A DNA stretch of 64,000 nucleotides from Dermatemys mawii (taxonomy: Eukaryota > Chordata > Testudines > Dermatemydidae), in the NCBI GenBank assembly GCA_007922305.1, contig ML677351.1:9329558-9393557 (forward strand), read 5' to 3'. Numbering within the stretch: the first letter of the stretch is position 1; the number at the start of each line of letters is the position of its first letter. The translations under genes and the position numbers were made by a program. Below are positions 45,715-57,870 of this stretch, piece by piece. A model generated the notes under the pieces. It was not told the DNA's origin. It searched no databases and saw only the letters and a list, made by a program, of their open reading frames with translations.

Positions 45715-47706
45715 ATGTTCATTGACTTTTTTCATACTCTTACATTCCAACCCATACAGCAGTATGAGTACAACAGTTGTTTTATATAAACTAATTATCT
45801 TTTTAATTGTCTTTTAATGTCTTTAAGCCTTCCAGAGTTTTCTGAATGCCATAGTGGCTAGTCAGATTCTTCTTTTTGTGTCATCTTAACTATTCCCTTT
45901 TTTCCAATACTGGTTCTCCAAGGTACATCTTATTCCTCATTTTAGATCTTTGTCTCTGTTTGATCTTTACTTCTTCCTCTTTATTCCAATTGCCATATCC
46001 TTCATCTGTGTTCATCTCCAGTACAAATTTTCTGCTTTCCCAGTCTACCTTGTTAGTTATTCTCTGTAAATTCTCCTTGGTCAATGCTATGTTGTCGATA
46101 TCTTCAAATCTAAAAAGTTATTTACTGTCCTCCCACAGAGCATGATTACTTTTGTTTAATCATTCAGTGCCACGGCCAACCCTAGATTAAATAGTGTTTC
46201 CCCTCCCTTTGTTAAACATTTGAAAGTCTTATCGCATCCAGAGCCCATTGCCCCTAAAGTCTAGGACTGTCAGTAAGTGCCTGGATCACCTGTCCCTAAA
46301 TCTGGCCCTGCTCAGTGCTACAGCTATTATTGCTTCCAGTAGCAAATTGAACAAATCTTGTGGTAATATGAATCCATATCTCACTCCCACAGTCATCATG
46401 AAACATTCTGCCAGCTTCTGGTCTACTCTTTTTGCATTCATTAACTTATTGTAGATATTTTCTATCAGCTTGATTAATCTCTCGAGGATGCACATACATA
46501 CAAGATTTACCATAGTATTTGGCAGAAAGGACTATCAAATGACTGTATAAGGTGTATAAAGTTGTTTAACAGGTTTGTTTGTGTCGTGTGTACTTCTTGG
46601 ATGTCTTATCACAAATCACAGATTTATTGAGCTTTGTCCTGTTGTGAATCTGGCCTGTTCTTCTGGAACCTCTTTATTTGCCTTGACAATGTTTTAGGGA
46701 ATGCTTTTCCAGGCATGCTCAATAAGTTTATTCCTCTGTGGTTCTTGGACTCATTTCTATCTCTTTTTATAGGATGGTACTATTATTGCTTCTCCCCCTG
46801 CTCTTCTTCCCATTTGCTCAGTACTTGCACAAGCTGTTCAACAAGAGTTCAAGTATTAGCTTTACTGTGTGCTCCTCACCTGCTTGCAACACCACTGTCA
46901 TTGTCACTTCCCCCAGTATCTCTTTTTCAAACTCTCTGAGATCTTCATTTCTTCTTTGAAGAATGATAGCATATGTTCTTACTCATTTATACTAGAAGCT
47001 GCTCCAGGACCATGTTATCTATTGTATTCTGCACATTGTACAGCTCTTCAAAATATTCCTTTCATTGCTTATTCTTTACTTGCCTGTCCTCAGTTATTTG
47101 CCCCCACTCGCCTTTCACTATTGATGAACTCGTACATCTCACTTAGTTCTCTTATCTTGTGATGCAACCCATGTTTCATTTCTCTTCACGTATTCTTCTG
47201 CTTCTTTACATTGTTCACTTTTCCAGTTGTTTGTCCCTTGATTTACCTGTTTTATCTCTCTAGTCAACCTCTTGTACTCAGTCCTTAGACTTGCATCTTC
47301 CTTTTTGTTCTCCTGTAGCTTCCTATGCTTGTCACTCAGCTGAAGCACTTCTTTCATTGTCCACCTTACTTCCTTTGTTCTGGCCTTGTAGCCCAACACT
47401 TGTTCAGCCGCTCTTGTAATCCCATTTTTTACACTGTTTCATGTCTGTTCAATGTTCATTTCTTTTGCTACAGGCATATTTTTTTCCACATGGCTTCTTT
47501 GTATTCATTCAAATTGTCCATGTTGTATCTTAATTCTTGACACTTTTTGGTTAATCTCAGTCTCAACATCTGATACCAGCACTAACTGATGATCCAGTCC
47601 CACATTGACTGCAAATGATTCGTGAGACAACACACTTGATTTCCATCTGTGATTCACAAGTATGACATCTATCACACTATTTGCTTATTGGGTGATATCT
47701 AAGTCT
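45715..47706 (-). mobile_element. RTE-type LINE, 3' two-thirds, antisense
   Basis: Reverse-strand frames carry an RTE-like non-LTR retrotransposon. From 5' to 3' of the element, 47399-47139 contains RWTMKEVLQLSDKHRKLQ and a Lys/Glu-rich linker (EYKRLTREIKQVNQG). The region near 46730-46620 decodes to an RGINLLSMPGKAFPK-type RT block. 46513-46286 spans ERLIKLIENIYNKLMNAKR and VGVRYGFILPQDLFNLLLEA, the decayed VRQGCVLSP-type motif. 46084-45890 has TNKVDWESRKFVLEMNTDE. A YGWNV-like end lies near 45760. Frameshifts and stops make it inactive. The solo LTR at 47712 splits it from its endonuclease part at 48291. Confidence 0.8.
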
Positions 47707-47711
47707 ACTTC

Positions 47712-48285
47712 TGTGATGCTTCTCAGGATACCCAGGGCTGGGGGTCACCTTGTTGCCACCTGCCGCGTGCAGGAGAGAGTCTCACCTGTGCTAGCTGGAC
47801 GTCAGCTCCTTAACACAACTAACCTCTCGGTCACTCAACCATTCTCCTCTGAGCTACACCAGCCCTGACTTTGACTACAGATGCATGCAGCCCAAGTCCC
47901 TTCTCAGTGTCCCGCTCTGATGTCCAGACCCTGATCATTGGATACCGACAGAAATCACAGATCTGCTCCCAAAGCAACAGCATAACTTGATTTACCATCT
48001 TTTAGACATTTACCATTTCCCTTGTGACTCACTTCCACCCGAAGACAATTAAGGCATAATTTTCAATATATTTATGTCATTTCTTAATTACCCATACACA
48101 CATCTCATGATTATAAATATTAATAAATTACAAACTTCCAGTAGAGATCTTGCATGCTATCCTATATGGATAATGGCCATGAATGCAGTATATTAAGTAC
48201 ATTGCGTTTGTCAGGTCTGACACACAAGTTGCTTGGCAAGAACAGTGAACCCTTTGCCAGTAGGCCCCAATGGGACTCTGCCACA
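47712..48285 (-). mobile_element. Solo LTR with 5 bp target duplication
   Basis: The 574 bp insertion starts TGTGATGCTTCTCAGG and ends ACTCTGCCACA (TG..CA edges). It is flanked by perfect ACTTC duplications (47707-47711, 48286-48290). In sense orientation it begins TGTGGCAGAGTCCCATTGG. No internal retroviral sequence is present, so it is a solo LTR left by recombination. Its ends resemble the repeat at 20197-21266. It interrupts the RTE LINE and is younger than it. Confidence 0.85.
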
Positions 48286-48290
48286 ACTTC

Positions 48291-48770
48291 TTCTGCAGCT
48301 TTCTTTATTGAAATAGCTTATTGTTATAATTAGGATGTTATGTTACTAAATCTCTCCCCTTCTCCTCTTTTGTTTCTTCACTGTGTCCAAATCTGCCAAT
48401 TGTACCAACCCAAGAATTTCAGTTTGATACTACTTGCTCTGTAAAATCTCCCACCACCACATCTTGTCTTCAAATTTCTTGAGTTGTATCTTCAGATCCT
48501 TATAAAGTTTGTCATTCTATTCCTTCTGCAGTACTGAAGTTGGCATATATACTTGGACCATCTTAACAGCACCAGATTTGATTCTGGGTCTCACCTTCAA
48601 CATATGAGAAGATATTGGGTTAAATGCAATAAAAGCCCGGCTTGCCTTTAGGCCCCATGCACATGATGTCCACCATCTTCTCTTCCTAATGAATACAGGA
48701 TGTTTACACCCTGATGAAATTCTCCTTGGCCTTCCCACCCTGTTTCACATAGACTAACCATTTCTCATTC
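48291..48770 (-). mobile_element. RTE-type LINE endonuclease remnant, antisense
   Basis: The frame 48738-48517 (73 codons) reads FIRKRRWWTSCAWGLKASRA, then PISSHMLKVRPRIKSGAVKM and VQVYMPTS. This corresponds to the middle of the apurinic-like endonuclease domain of RTE elements, where GVGLxLS, RI..AxF and VxVYAPT are typical. Together with 45715-47706 it forms one LINE of at least 2.4 kb before the LTR insertion. The N-terminus is missing or unrecognisable. Confidence 0.75.
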
Positions 48771-51700
48771 AGTGTCCTAATTACTGAGTTTAGGGGGGCA
48801 CTACCTCCAACACCACATTTTCTCTAGCCTGACAAATTGAAACATTTTGTATTAGAAATGTTGAAACAAACAGTTTTGACATTTCCTTTTTTAATAATTA
48901 ACTAAAACAATCCTCCACAATCAACAAGAATTCATCTACCCACCTCCCCCACAAAAACAAACACTCAGCTGAAAAACTCCCCCCTCCCCTTATAAGGGAT
49001 TGCACCAAATTCAACCCTGACATAACTCCCTTGAAATCAGTAGATGCATAGATGGTCAGTGGGGTAAAGGAGTCCATTGGCATGGATTAGCTTCCAGGGT
49101 TGGAGCCTATGGTCCTCTTACTAAATATCCAAGGTAGGTGAGTCAATATCTTTTACTAGACCCACTTCCATCCAGTAAAGTGAGAGAGAAACAAGCTTTT
49201 GAGTTACACAGGGGCTCTTGCTGAGATCTGTGTCTAAAGATGGTATGTAAGTTTGATTAGCCACCAGCAAAAGTGGTCAGAACTAGAAAATCAGGACAGG
49301 CAATAAAGAGTCAGGAAGGAGCTAAACAAACAAATCAGTAAGCAAATAGCTATTTCTTAAAATGCTTTAAACCAGAAGAGAGTTGGAAGCATGCAAAGAT
49401 TTCAAGGAGGAGTGTGTGTACTTCACACTCAGCCAGAAAAATGCAGTCTATACTTCAAAAGCATGAGAAACAGGTCCTAAATTGCTGTGACTCTTATTTT
49501 CATTTGTTTGAATAAGCTGACCTCCTGCTGTGGAAGGAGAGATTAATTGCACTCTCTCTTATGCTAGGAATGTTTGGTTTAAGCAAATAATCTCAGAATT
49601 GAAGATTTTTTAGATGGAGAAAAATGAGAGAAGAGGGTTGCCCTATTTATTGCCAGCAAAGTTTTACGAGGACATCGGTCTTAACTACTCTTAAAAAGAA
49701 AAATAACGTACAGGAAACAAACAAACAAACATTCTTGTCTAAAAGCAGCCCCATTCCTTTACATCATGTGCCTGGCTTCAAGAAACACACTGGCTTCCCA
49801 TAAGTCAAAATGTTTCACTATATCTGTCATAAATGTTGCAAGAACGCAGCAGAACCTTTCAAATGATCCTTTCCCCTTCCTTCCCCAATCCTAACAACTG
49901 CTTTGGAACTAGTTAGCTGCAGGTGATAGACCTAAAAAGCCTGAATACACCTCAAAAACATGAATGGATTTTACCACAGAGAGGAGGAATTATTCCCATT
50001 TTCAGGCGGGAAACAGATCCACGAAGAGATTTAATTATTTCTCAAGTTCACAGAAGGAACCTGATGGAAGACCTGGATTCTATTCCTGTCTTAGAGCTAG
50101 GCTAGTGCTTTTAAAAACAAGGCCCACCTTTCCCTCTATCACATATTTCCTCAGAGGCACACTGATCTGCAGCAAATCCAGCCTTGTGAACAAAATTCAT
50201 CATGAATCACAAAGCCCCACTCAATGCCTTTATAACCATTTTTAGTACATAGATGCTTAAATTCTAAGAACATTTCTTAAAGCTGCTAAGAGGAAGGGAG
50301 AACGAGCAGTGTGTTCCTTGTTGTCCTCTTTTTCAGATTCAGCGAGTTCACAGTGCACCAAAATATGTTCCAGGTCTTTCATTAATGTTGGGACCTTAAT
50401 AGCAGAATTTTCCACTAGTTGCAGGCATCTGAGCCTACTTCCAGGCATGCCCACATAAATTGTGTTTCAATAGTCCAACCATGTTGCAACACAGGTCTGA
50501 GATACTATCTAAAGTCATCCCTGAAAAGAGTAATTCAAGTGACAGTACATGACTAAGATGGTCACCCAAATTGTGTATGCGGCCTGAATTGCCCAGAGCC
50601 ACACATGTGAAGGACAGGAAGCAGGAGCCATTTTCCACAAACCAGTGACTAAAACCTACACATAGCCCTGCATGGGAGAACAATCACAATGGATGCTGAG
50701 GAAAGACGTGGCACAATAAGGGATAGTGCAAAGTTTAAAACCAAAATGAAGATTTGCACAGTTCAGATGTCAGATAATCACATGTAAGATGAATTTACAG
50801 CAAGATGTGAAATTCTTAGGGAGCATGGTTCTTACAGAATGTTTGCAAAGAAGTTTGATGTTATGTTGACCCAGATATGAGAGCAAGCAGGGTTCTCATT
50901 TTAATAGCAGATGTGAATTTTGAAATTAAAAACACAATAGGTAGCAACTAGATGCCATAGAAATTCAAAAAATATAATTCGCCTGTGCAACCTAACAAAA
51001 AAAGCTCACCACCACTGTTGATCACTGCCCTAGGGTGATTAGGGGATAGAAAACAAGAAAGATCCAATTCATAGTGTCTCTAGAAGGAATTCAAAGCAGG
51101 TTACAAAGATGAGGGTTTTTTTTTTAATGTAACTGATATTTCCTTACCAAAAAGGTAATATTTCCATATTTTTGAATGATCACATTTCATCACATAACAG
51201 GCAGAACACTAAGGAACATGCAGTCAGTGAATGTTAGAGCAAAGAAATGCCTCCAGAGTTCATGTTATTGTCCGTGAGAAAAGGCAATGCTTAGGTCACA
51301 CACAGCAGAGCCAGGATTTTAAGCTGGCACTTCAAACAATTTGAATAATGGTTCTTTTGAGATGTAGATTGCTTCTCCAAAAAGAGCTGCCTTATCCTTT
51401 TCCTACCCTCTTTCATACCGGAGAAGCAGAAGAGCAATTTCATATCTGATTTCCTATTGAATTCTATTCTTAGCTTAGTTAGAAGGGGCAGAGATAAAGT
51501 GCTGTATTATCCAACTCCTCATTGCTTATCATTGTTTCATAGAAAAAAAAACTTATGGAGTTCCCCACACACACTTTTCCACAGGAATCTGATTTTTATC
51601 TTTACCTGTGTCCTTGCTTTTAGGAATATACAAGTGTCTGCTAACAGAAACAGACACAAACAAGCCTTCCATGTTTAGAAGACTCGAGAGTTGATATAAA

Positions 51701-52323
51701 ATGAGAAATTTAAAATGGCTATTTTATATTTTTATGAAATATAATTGATTTGAAATGTAGACCAAGATTTTTGAAAAATGGGTTTGGGTGACTAATGAGC
51801 TTGGGTGCCTTTAGTGTGTTTTTAAAATATATATTTTTCAGCATTTTATCACCTGAACATCTAACCTTTTTAAGGCACCTCAGATTAGGCACCCAAATAT
51901 TAAGGGACATATCACTTTGAAAACCTTGGCCAAATCTTCTTGAAAAGAACCAAATTACCTTGACTGGGAAATGACTGCTAGAGAGGAGATCTCATGTCTG
52001 GCTATATTAATATGACTGTCTAGAGAAGCAAAAACCTATTTGCATTAAATTATGCTCATTTGAAGTGAACTTTTCGAAAAGAAGACCCTTCAGCAGGCAC
52101 AAAATCAAATTACATGCAACTAACTGTGACAGATATGGCAATTTCCTGCAATATCTGTGGGAAATCTTTCTGCATTATGTTTACACATTGTTGTGAGCCA
52201 CTGATAGTACATAATTCCATGGGGGAGAGTAACCACATACCCCCAGGAGCTAAGAAGAGCAGCGGTGGGTGTGATTAGGCAAATTAATTCAGGTTGTAAG
52301 GCTGCCAGAGAGGTACCACCTCT
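48771..52323. other. Mostly low-copy stretch with scattered old repeat pieces
   Basis: No exon was recognised. Inside are a PLE remnant (49130-49245, listed separately), MIR-like antisense words at 49970-50110, antisense L2/CR1-clade words at 50330-50700 (TTTCAATAGTCCAACCATG), a MIR-like piece at 51250-51340, and palindromic TTAGG-type repeat words at 51745-51920 (GCACCTCAGATTAGGCACCC). Confidence 0.4.
49130..49245 (-). mobile_element. Old Penelope-like terminal fragment
   Basis: CCAAGGTAGGTGAGTCAATA, ATCTTTTACTAGACCCACTT, GAGAGAGAAACAAGC and ACACAGGGGCTCTTGCTGAG follow, in order, the left end of the second PLE family at 38229. The CAATATCTTTTA-type block is shared. It is heavily substituted, with no coding part and no target duplication found. 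Confidence 0.6.
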
Positions 52324-52597
52324 CAGGGCCAGATTAATCTTTGGTTGTCCCCAGCGCCCAGACTGTGGCTTCACCTGTGCTCCGCCTGAAGGCTCAGACC
52401 CCACTCAACCTCTTCCCCCTCCCACTGCTCACACAGGAGGGGGAAAAGATGGCGGCGAGAAGGGAGCACCAAGTGAGGCTTTGCGGGAGGGGAGTTGGGA
52501 AAAGGCCAAGCAGGGGGCCACGGTCCAGGCACCAAGGCCCCTTCTGAGAATGGCCCAGCACCACTGTGCCCTGGGCACCATAGTAAACCCGGTACTG
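52324..52597. mobile_element. hAT-type MITE with perfect 8 bp duplication
   Basis: It begins CAGGGCCAGATTAATC and its inverted right end reads CAGTACCGGGTTTACTATGG. CCACCTCT flanks both sides perfectly (52316-52323, 52598-52605). The interior is GC-rich with a gene-like AAGATGGCGGCGAGAAGG run. This gives frames of 139, 68, 76 and 80 codons on both strands, none of which is a gene. Confidence 0.85.
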
Positions 52598-52605
52598 CCA
52601 CCTCT

Positions 52606-53123
52606 TGGGGAGGCTCCCCTAACTAATTCAACTGGATTCTCAAGAGGCCAGACAGAGAGAGGATTTTTCAACCTCCAGGCATGAACCTCAATGTTATACT
52701 GTTAATTTGTACATTTGAAAAAGTGAAAACACTTAGGAGGCTCCATTTTAGCTACTTGGCAGCAATTGGGCGGGGGGGTATAGGGGGAATAGCTAGAGCA
52801 AATAAGAGGAAAAATTATTGAACTCCATTAGGGACAGATTAAAATTATTTCCAATTACTTGCTCTCTCTTTCTGTCTGCCTTCTGTAGCATGTAACCAAC
52901 GAGGAGCCTAGTGCATCAGCCACCTTCATATCACAGAAAGTCTCTTACTACCAATATGTGGGGCTGCATCTTATATACTTCTGCTGACAAGTAGAAAGCA
53001 TCACATTCCAACCCTATTAGGTTTCTTGCAACTCTATTCTTTTCTATCATGTCATCTCAGTTCTACAGTAAATTGTGCTGGATTGTCTTACTTGATTTGT
53101 GCTTTTAAAAGAGAGGAAGGTTG
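52606..53123. other. AT-rich spacer
   Basis: No gene or repeat was recognised between two hAT-type elements, apart from a short G-run near 52775. Confidence 0.5.
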
Positions 53124-53131
53124 ATCTTGAG

Positions 53132-53381
53132 CAGTGGTAGGCAACCTGTAGCCCACAGCACCCAGCGGCTGCAGTTCACTGTTCCCGGCCAATAGGAGCT
53201 GTGGGAAGTGGCAGCCAGCCAGTCTTCTCAGCTCGCGCTGTTTCCCGCAACTCCCATTAGCCAAGAACAGCGAACTGCAGCCACTGGGAGCTGCAGGCAG
53301 CTGTGCAAATGTAAACAAACTGGCGGCCTGCAGCGGATTATCCTGATGGGCCATGTGTGACCCATAGGTTGCCCACCACTG
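53132..53381. mobile_element. hAT-type MITE
   Basis: The left end CAGTGGTAGGCAACCTG is the inverted complement of the right end CATAGGTTGCCCACCACTG. ATCTTGAG (53124-53131) and GTCTTAAG (53382-53389) form a 6/8 duplication. The centre holds two mirrored GC-rich segments (GCTGTGGGAAGTGG; CCCGCAACTCCCAT) related to the core of the element at 1091-1346. Confidence 0.85.
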
Positions 53382-53404
53382 GTCTTAAGGTTAAGATCCT
53401 ATCC

Positions 53405-53625
53405 TTGCCCTCAAGAGATCTAGGTTCAGTTATGCTCCCAGCTCTGCCACATTCTCCCAGTGTGACCATCAACAAGTCATTTAACCTTTCTGGGCTTCAC
53501 TTCCCCATCTGTAAAATAGGGAAGAACTAGAATACTGCTTTTCTCCTAATCTTTGTCCATGTTATTATTTAGATGGTAAGCTCTGTTGGGACAGGAGTTA
53601 TCTGCAGTAAGTTACAGCACTGCAA
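53405..53625 (+). repeat. MIR-like SINE
   Basis: The body reads CTCCCAGCTCTGCCACATTC, GTGTGACCATCAACAAGTCA, TTAACCTTTCTGGGCTTCAC, CCCCATCTGTAAAATAGGG. This is the MIR/CORE-SINE body in order and unusually readable. A SINE-type TGGTAAGCTCTGTTGGGACA tail follows. It is noncoding. Confidence 0.75.
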
Positions 53626-53954
53626 TATTTATTAACAAAGACACCAGTGGTTCAGGATTTTTCTTTCTAAACCTAAAATGATGATGATCACTACAAGACT
53701 GAATGCAAAAGGTTTTTAAAATGCAGATAAATTGTTCCACATTGACTGCAGAGCAGAGACAGATTAACAGGGAGTATGAGCAGCACTGTGACTAGATTCT
53801 TGATTGCCAACAGCTGAGAGTCTTATAGCTAAAGAGGGAATTAGGAACTCTGACTGCCTGGTCTCAGAATTCCCGCACTGTCCTGTTTGACTCATCGCTA
53901 GTGTTGTTTTAATGTAGCTTTTCCTGTTTCATTTTGTGCTTGTTGCAATGGCAT

Positions 53955-54830
53955 AGATGTGCATATCAGTTATTAGAAATGTATGTAGTATTTCTTCTGA
54001 AAGCCCAACATTTGACACAGATTTAGGGCTTGCAGTCCTACACGATTATTGCATCTGTCAGACAGATTGTACCTGTGTTGACATTACTGTATTAATTTTT
54101 GTACAGAGCATGTCTTGTGAGGTATCATTTGGAAACTCACAATTTGCTGGTCAGTATTGACCTAAGGAGTTTGGTGAATTATGCTGAAAGAATGTGGTGA
54201 GAAAACTGCTTTGAATTTATCATAATTTGTTAAAATGCAACTGGTACCTAACTTCTTTATTTTTCTTGTAACCATTTCTGCTTTTTATGCCCTGATACTA
54301 GTACTCACTTAAAATCTCTCTTTGTAGTTAATAGACTTATTATTTTATCTAATACCGTGTGTTTAAATTGAAGTGTTTGGGAAACTCCATTTTAGAGTGA
54401 CACGTTGTGTGCATATTATTTCTATTAAAGAAATCAGACTTTATATAAACTTGCATTGCCAAGAGAGAGCTGGGCAGTATAGGACATAGTCTGTCTTAGA
54501 TTTCTCCCCAAAATGTATGATGTCTTCACCAAGGTTGGTGAGAGCCAGGGTGTAACCAAACCATGGCTGACAAGCTGCAGTTACATACGAATAAATACTC
54601 AGGATGGAACTTGTATCCTGGGAGGCTGTATGTAAGCACCCTAAGTGGGAACTCCTTTAGCAAAGCACGGTCAGGTATCCAAAGTTGCTGGGCAGGGGTG
54701 ACACCACTACTCATTAATCTGGATTGTACCCTGGTATGTCACACCTTCTTGTTATCTGGGAGTAAATTACAGAGAGGAAAAAAGGCACACACACTCCTAC
54801 CTGACTGTTTGGAATCCTGACTCTTATTTA
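53955..54830 (+). mobile_element. ERV/LTR-like repeat
   Basis: It contains AAAATCTCTCTTTGTAGTTA followed by TAGACTTATTATTTTATCTA, GTGTTTGGGAAACTCC, and the GAGAGAGCTGGGCAGTATAG block. It then runs into TATGTAAGCACCCTAAGTGG and GGTATGTCACACC. I recognise these as one dispersed turtle LTR-type repeat in + orientation. Edges are approximate, and no protein remnant or target duplication was found. Confidence 0.5.
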
Positions 54831-57603
54831 ATCATGTTTGAAAACACTTAGCAAGTCACTATTGTTCAGTCTAAGTTGCCTTATAGGCACTTGCTGAAAA
54901 TGTGGCCTTTAGCAAGACAGGAGGTTAAATACTGATGCGACTGGACTCAAGTGTGTTTGGGCTTGGATACGGCTTTGCATGGGTAATTGAGATCTGCAAT
55001 TCAGATACAAGAGTGTTTTGTGTAGAAACTGGCCTGATTTATGACAGACAGTGGCTTTGCATGAAACATGAAAATTCACATTTTTCTATGCAAAAATGAC
55101 TAGATCAAAGTGTAACCTGTGTACGAAGTGTACAACACTGCACAAAAATATGTAAAAACTGCAAGTATATTCATATTAAATCCTATGAAAGAGTTCTGAA
55201 TTTCAGACAACTGTAGAAGGATGCTATAAAAAAAGGCTTTGGGTTTGGTTGAATCAGCCCTGTGTGCTTGTAGCTGGCTTCACTGTTTGATGAGTAAACC
55301 ATGGTTCTATAGGTGGATACCACTTGGTCCCACTGCTTCTCAGAAGACTGATAACTGTCCAGTTAGGGCCTCTGTGGGCTAGACTTATTGTTCCAGATCC
55401 AATATCACCTTTACATGCAGGTAGTCAAGCATCATTGGATTCAAAAGTTTTGTTTTGTTTTGTTTTTTAAAAAAGTGAGGCTTCATCTATAGCCAGCTCT
55501 CTCTTCCACACTGTCATAGACCATCATCAAATCCTGCAGTATGAACTTAGGTTGGAAAAACATGAGCCTAGAAGGGCCCTCAAAAGGCTATTTAGTCCAT
55601 CCCCTTCACTAAGGCAGGATGTGTTCCCAAAGGCCTGCCTCTCCAACAGATTTTAAAAGCTAGGAACTTCCTTACATCATAGAGATACATTTTCTACAAA
55701 ACAACAAAAAGGAATGAGCCTGTGTTTCCCCCCGCCCCCCGCTGCAGATTATGCCAATCTTCATGTTATCTTACTTGAGGCATAATTGCTAAAATGCTTC
55801 TTCAAACCCATATTCACAAATTCCAGGGGAAAAACCCCTTCCCAATCAAAACAAAAACCACCAAAGAGGCAAAATGTATTTCTAAATGTTTCCATCATAG
55901 TCACAAAAAAAAATCACTATGGGGAAATCTGGTCAAGGTTAAAAGCAGTGCCAAAGAGCTGTTCATTTAGTAAACAGTAGCTGTAAAATGTAATTATCCC
56001 AAAAGCAAACTTTACTAAGAGGATAACTGTCAGAGCTGTTATGGTAAAAGGTCTCTTTACAATTTTAATCCGACAGGCTGAGAGTTCCCTGGTGAAAACA
56101 ATTCTTATTAAAACCACAAATGCAAGAGTTCTTTTCAGCCTCTATGCCCCACTATGCCTCTTGTAACAAGCTTATAATGCAAATTAAACTGACTTGTTTG
56201 CCACACTGACCATGCAGAGAACATGAACAATGGCCTCGCTCAGGCTTATTTTACAAAACAAGAATCAGATTTCAGAAAACAAAATCATTCTTAGTTTACA
56301 GGATGCAACGCTAATCCAAATTCCAATGGCATCTTGTTCCAGCCTTTCTAAATGGGGGGAGTTTTCTAAATTCACTTTTAGCAGTAAAGCAAAAAGTTGA
56401 TCAGAATAATAAAAAACTCATTCCTTCTCAGAGCAGTCTTCCAAGGCTCAAAATGGGTCTAAGATATAATTTTAAGAAAGAGTAGGGCCTAATTCTGCTT
56501 TTATTGAAGTCAGTGGCAAAATTCTTATCGACTGTTATGATTCAGCATCTAGCTGATGAACAGGTGGATGGGGTTGATGTCAGGTCAGGACAGCCAGACG
56601 TGGGTAGTGAAAGGAGCCCCACAAGAGTGCTGCCTATACTATCCCTTTGTGGGCATTTTCACAAGCTTCTCATTGTTCGTGTTAATGAATTTGCTGTTGC
56701 AAACCGCAAAACAAAACATCAACACTTCTGTATTTTCTCCAAAAGGCCTGAGTCTCTCGGACTTTGGCCATAAAGCTTGCAGAGCCATTATCAAACCCAA
56801 TTAACCAGCCACATTACTCCATCCTAAAACTGCACTAAATGCCAAGTGCTGATTGTATAAAGGCATTGTACTATAGACCAATGAACAATGAATTCCCTGG
56901 GGACCTCTCAGGGGCCTTGCTCCTGCCACAAGCTCCATGCAGCCTCCTCCCTGCATGAAGCCCCATTGAAGACAATGGATGAATGCTCACACAGAGGTCA
57001 CTGAAGGATCAAGGCCATAGACTGCACAGGACAAACAAGTCTGGTAATAAGATACTTACAAGAGGAATATTTTCAGCAGCCTTTTCCTTTTTCTTTTTTT
57101 TTTTTTTAACAAAAAGAAAAAAAACAGAATATAATGTTTTAGTGAGTGAGAAGGCTTGGAACAACCAGGAGCAGTCAGAAGCTCTAGTTGCTTTACATCT
57201 CAAGGGATTCCCCTTTACAAATCCCTGCAACACATGTCAAACTCCATCTAGCTTCTTAAAGGGCCAAAGGTCTTTTGACAAGGACTCAGAATTGTTTCAT
57301 CTGCTTAAGCTGTCCTGTCTGAAGCAAGCAGTTTTGATGCTCTGAACATCAGCATTTATCTCTAGAGCTCCCAGTCCCCAAGGATCAGAATTTCTTTGAA
57401 TTGAACAAATCAGTGATGTTACCTGGGTGGTCTGTTTAAAGAATTTTGGTTTTGATATGTAAGCTTAGTCCTTTGACAGCTACTGTTGGATGGGTAAATC
57501 TTCTGATGTTGCTGCTGCCGCCTATTATTTTGTGCCCAATTCTGTTGCTCTCAGTCGGACAAAGGAACTGAAAAGTGAAGCATCTAATAAATATCCCCAT
57601 AAT
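54831..57603. other. Low-copy stretch with candidate regulatory blocks
   Basis: 55535-55680 is a worn antisense CR1 3' piece (CTAGAAGGGCCCTCAAAAGG, ATTTAGTCCATCCCC). A (TTTTG)n run lies at 55447-55472. 55980-56330 is nonrepetitive with ATGCAAAT-like octamer, AACCACA and ACAATGG words and may be regulatory. 57085-57125 has T and A runs. No exon was recognised. Confidence 0.4.
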
Positions 57604-57870
57604 GGATATATCTACATTGCAACTAAACCCCTATGGCTGTCCTACATCAGCTGACAGACTTATGGGATTCAGGCTGCAAAACTGCAGCATAGATGCAGGG
57701 TCCCAGAGCTTGACCCTGAGTTTTGGGACCTCATGATGACCAGTCATTTCAGAGTCAGTGCTCCAGCCTCAGCCAAATGTCTACACCACAGTTTTACTGC
57801 CTCACAGCCCTGCAAGCCCAAGTCAGCTGACCTGCCAGCCACGAGTGTTTAATTGCCGTGTAGACATACC
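57604..57870. mobile_element. Terminal-inverted-repeat element (Harbinger-like)
   Basis: The left end GGATATATCTACATTGCAAC and inverted right end GGTATGTCTACACGGCAATT match across about 25 bp, extending through AACTAAACCCC / AATTAAACACT. The interior is GC-richer than the flanks. The GGGTATGTCTACA terminus resembles other turtle Harbinger-like elements. No clean TTA/TAA duplication survives, so the superfamily is tentative. Confidence 0.7.

Noticed and set aside
52265..52684. 139-codon frame and CpG-like GC-rich segment with AAGATGGCGGCG, suggesting a promoter or first exon
   Set aside because: The segment is bounded by hAT-like inverted ends with a perfect CCACCTCT duplication, so it is a mobile element. 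No splice or promoter context was seen.
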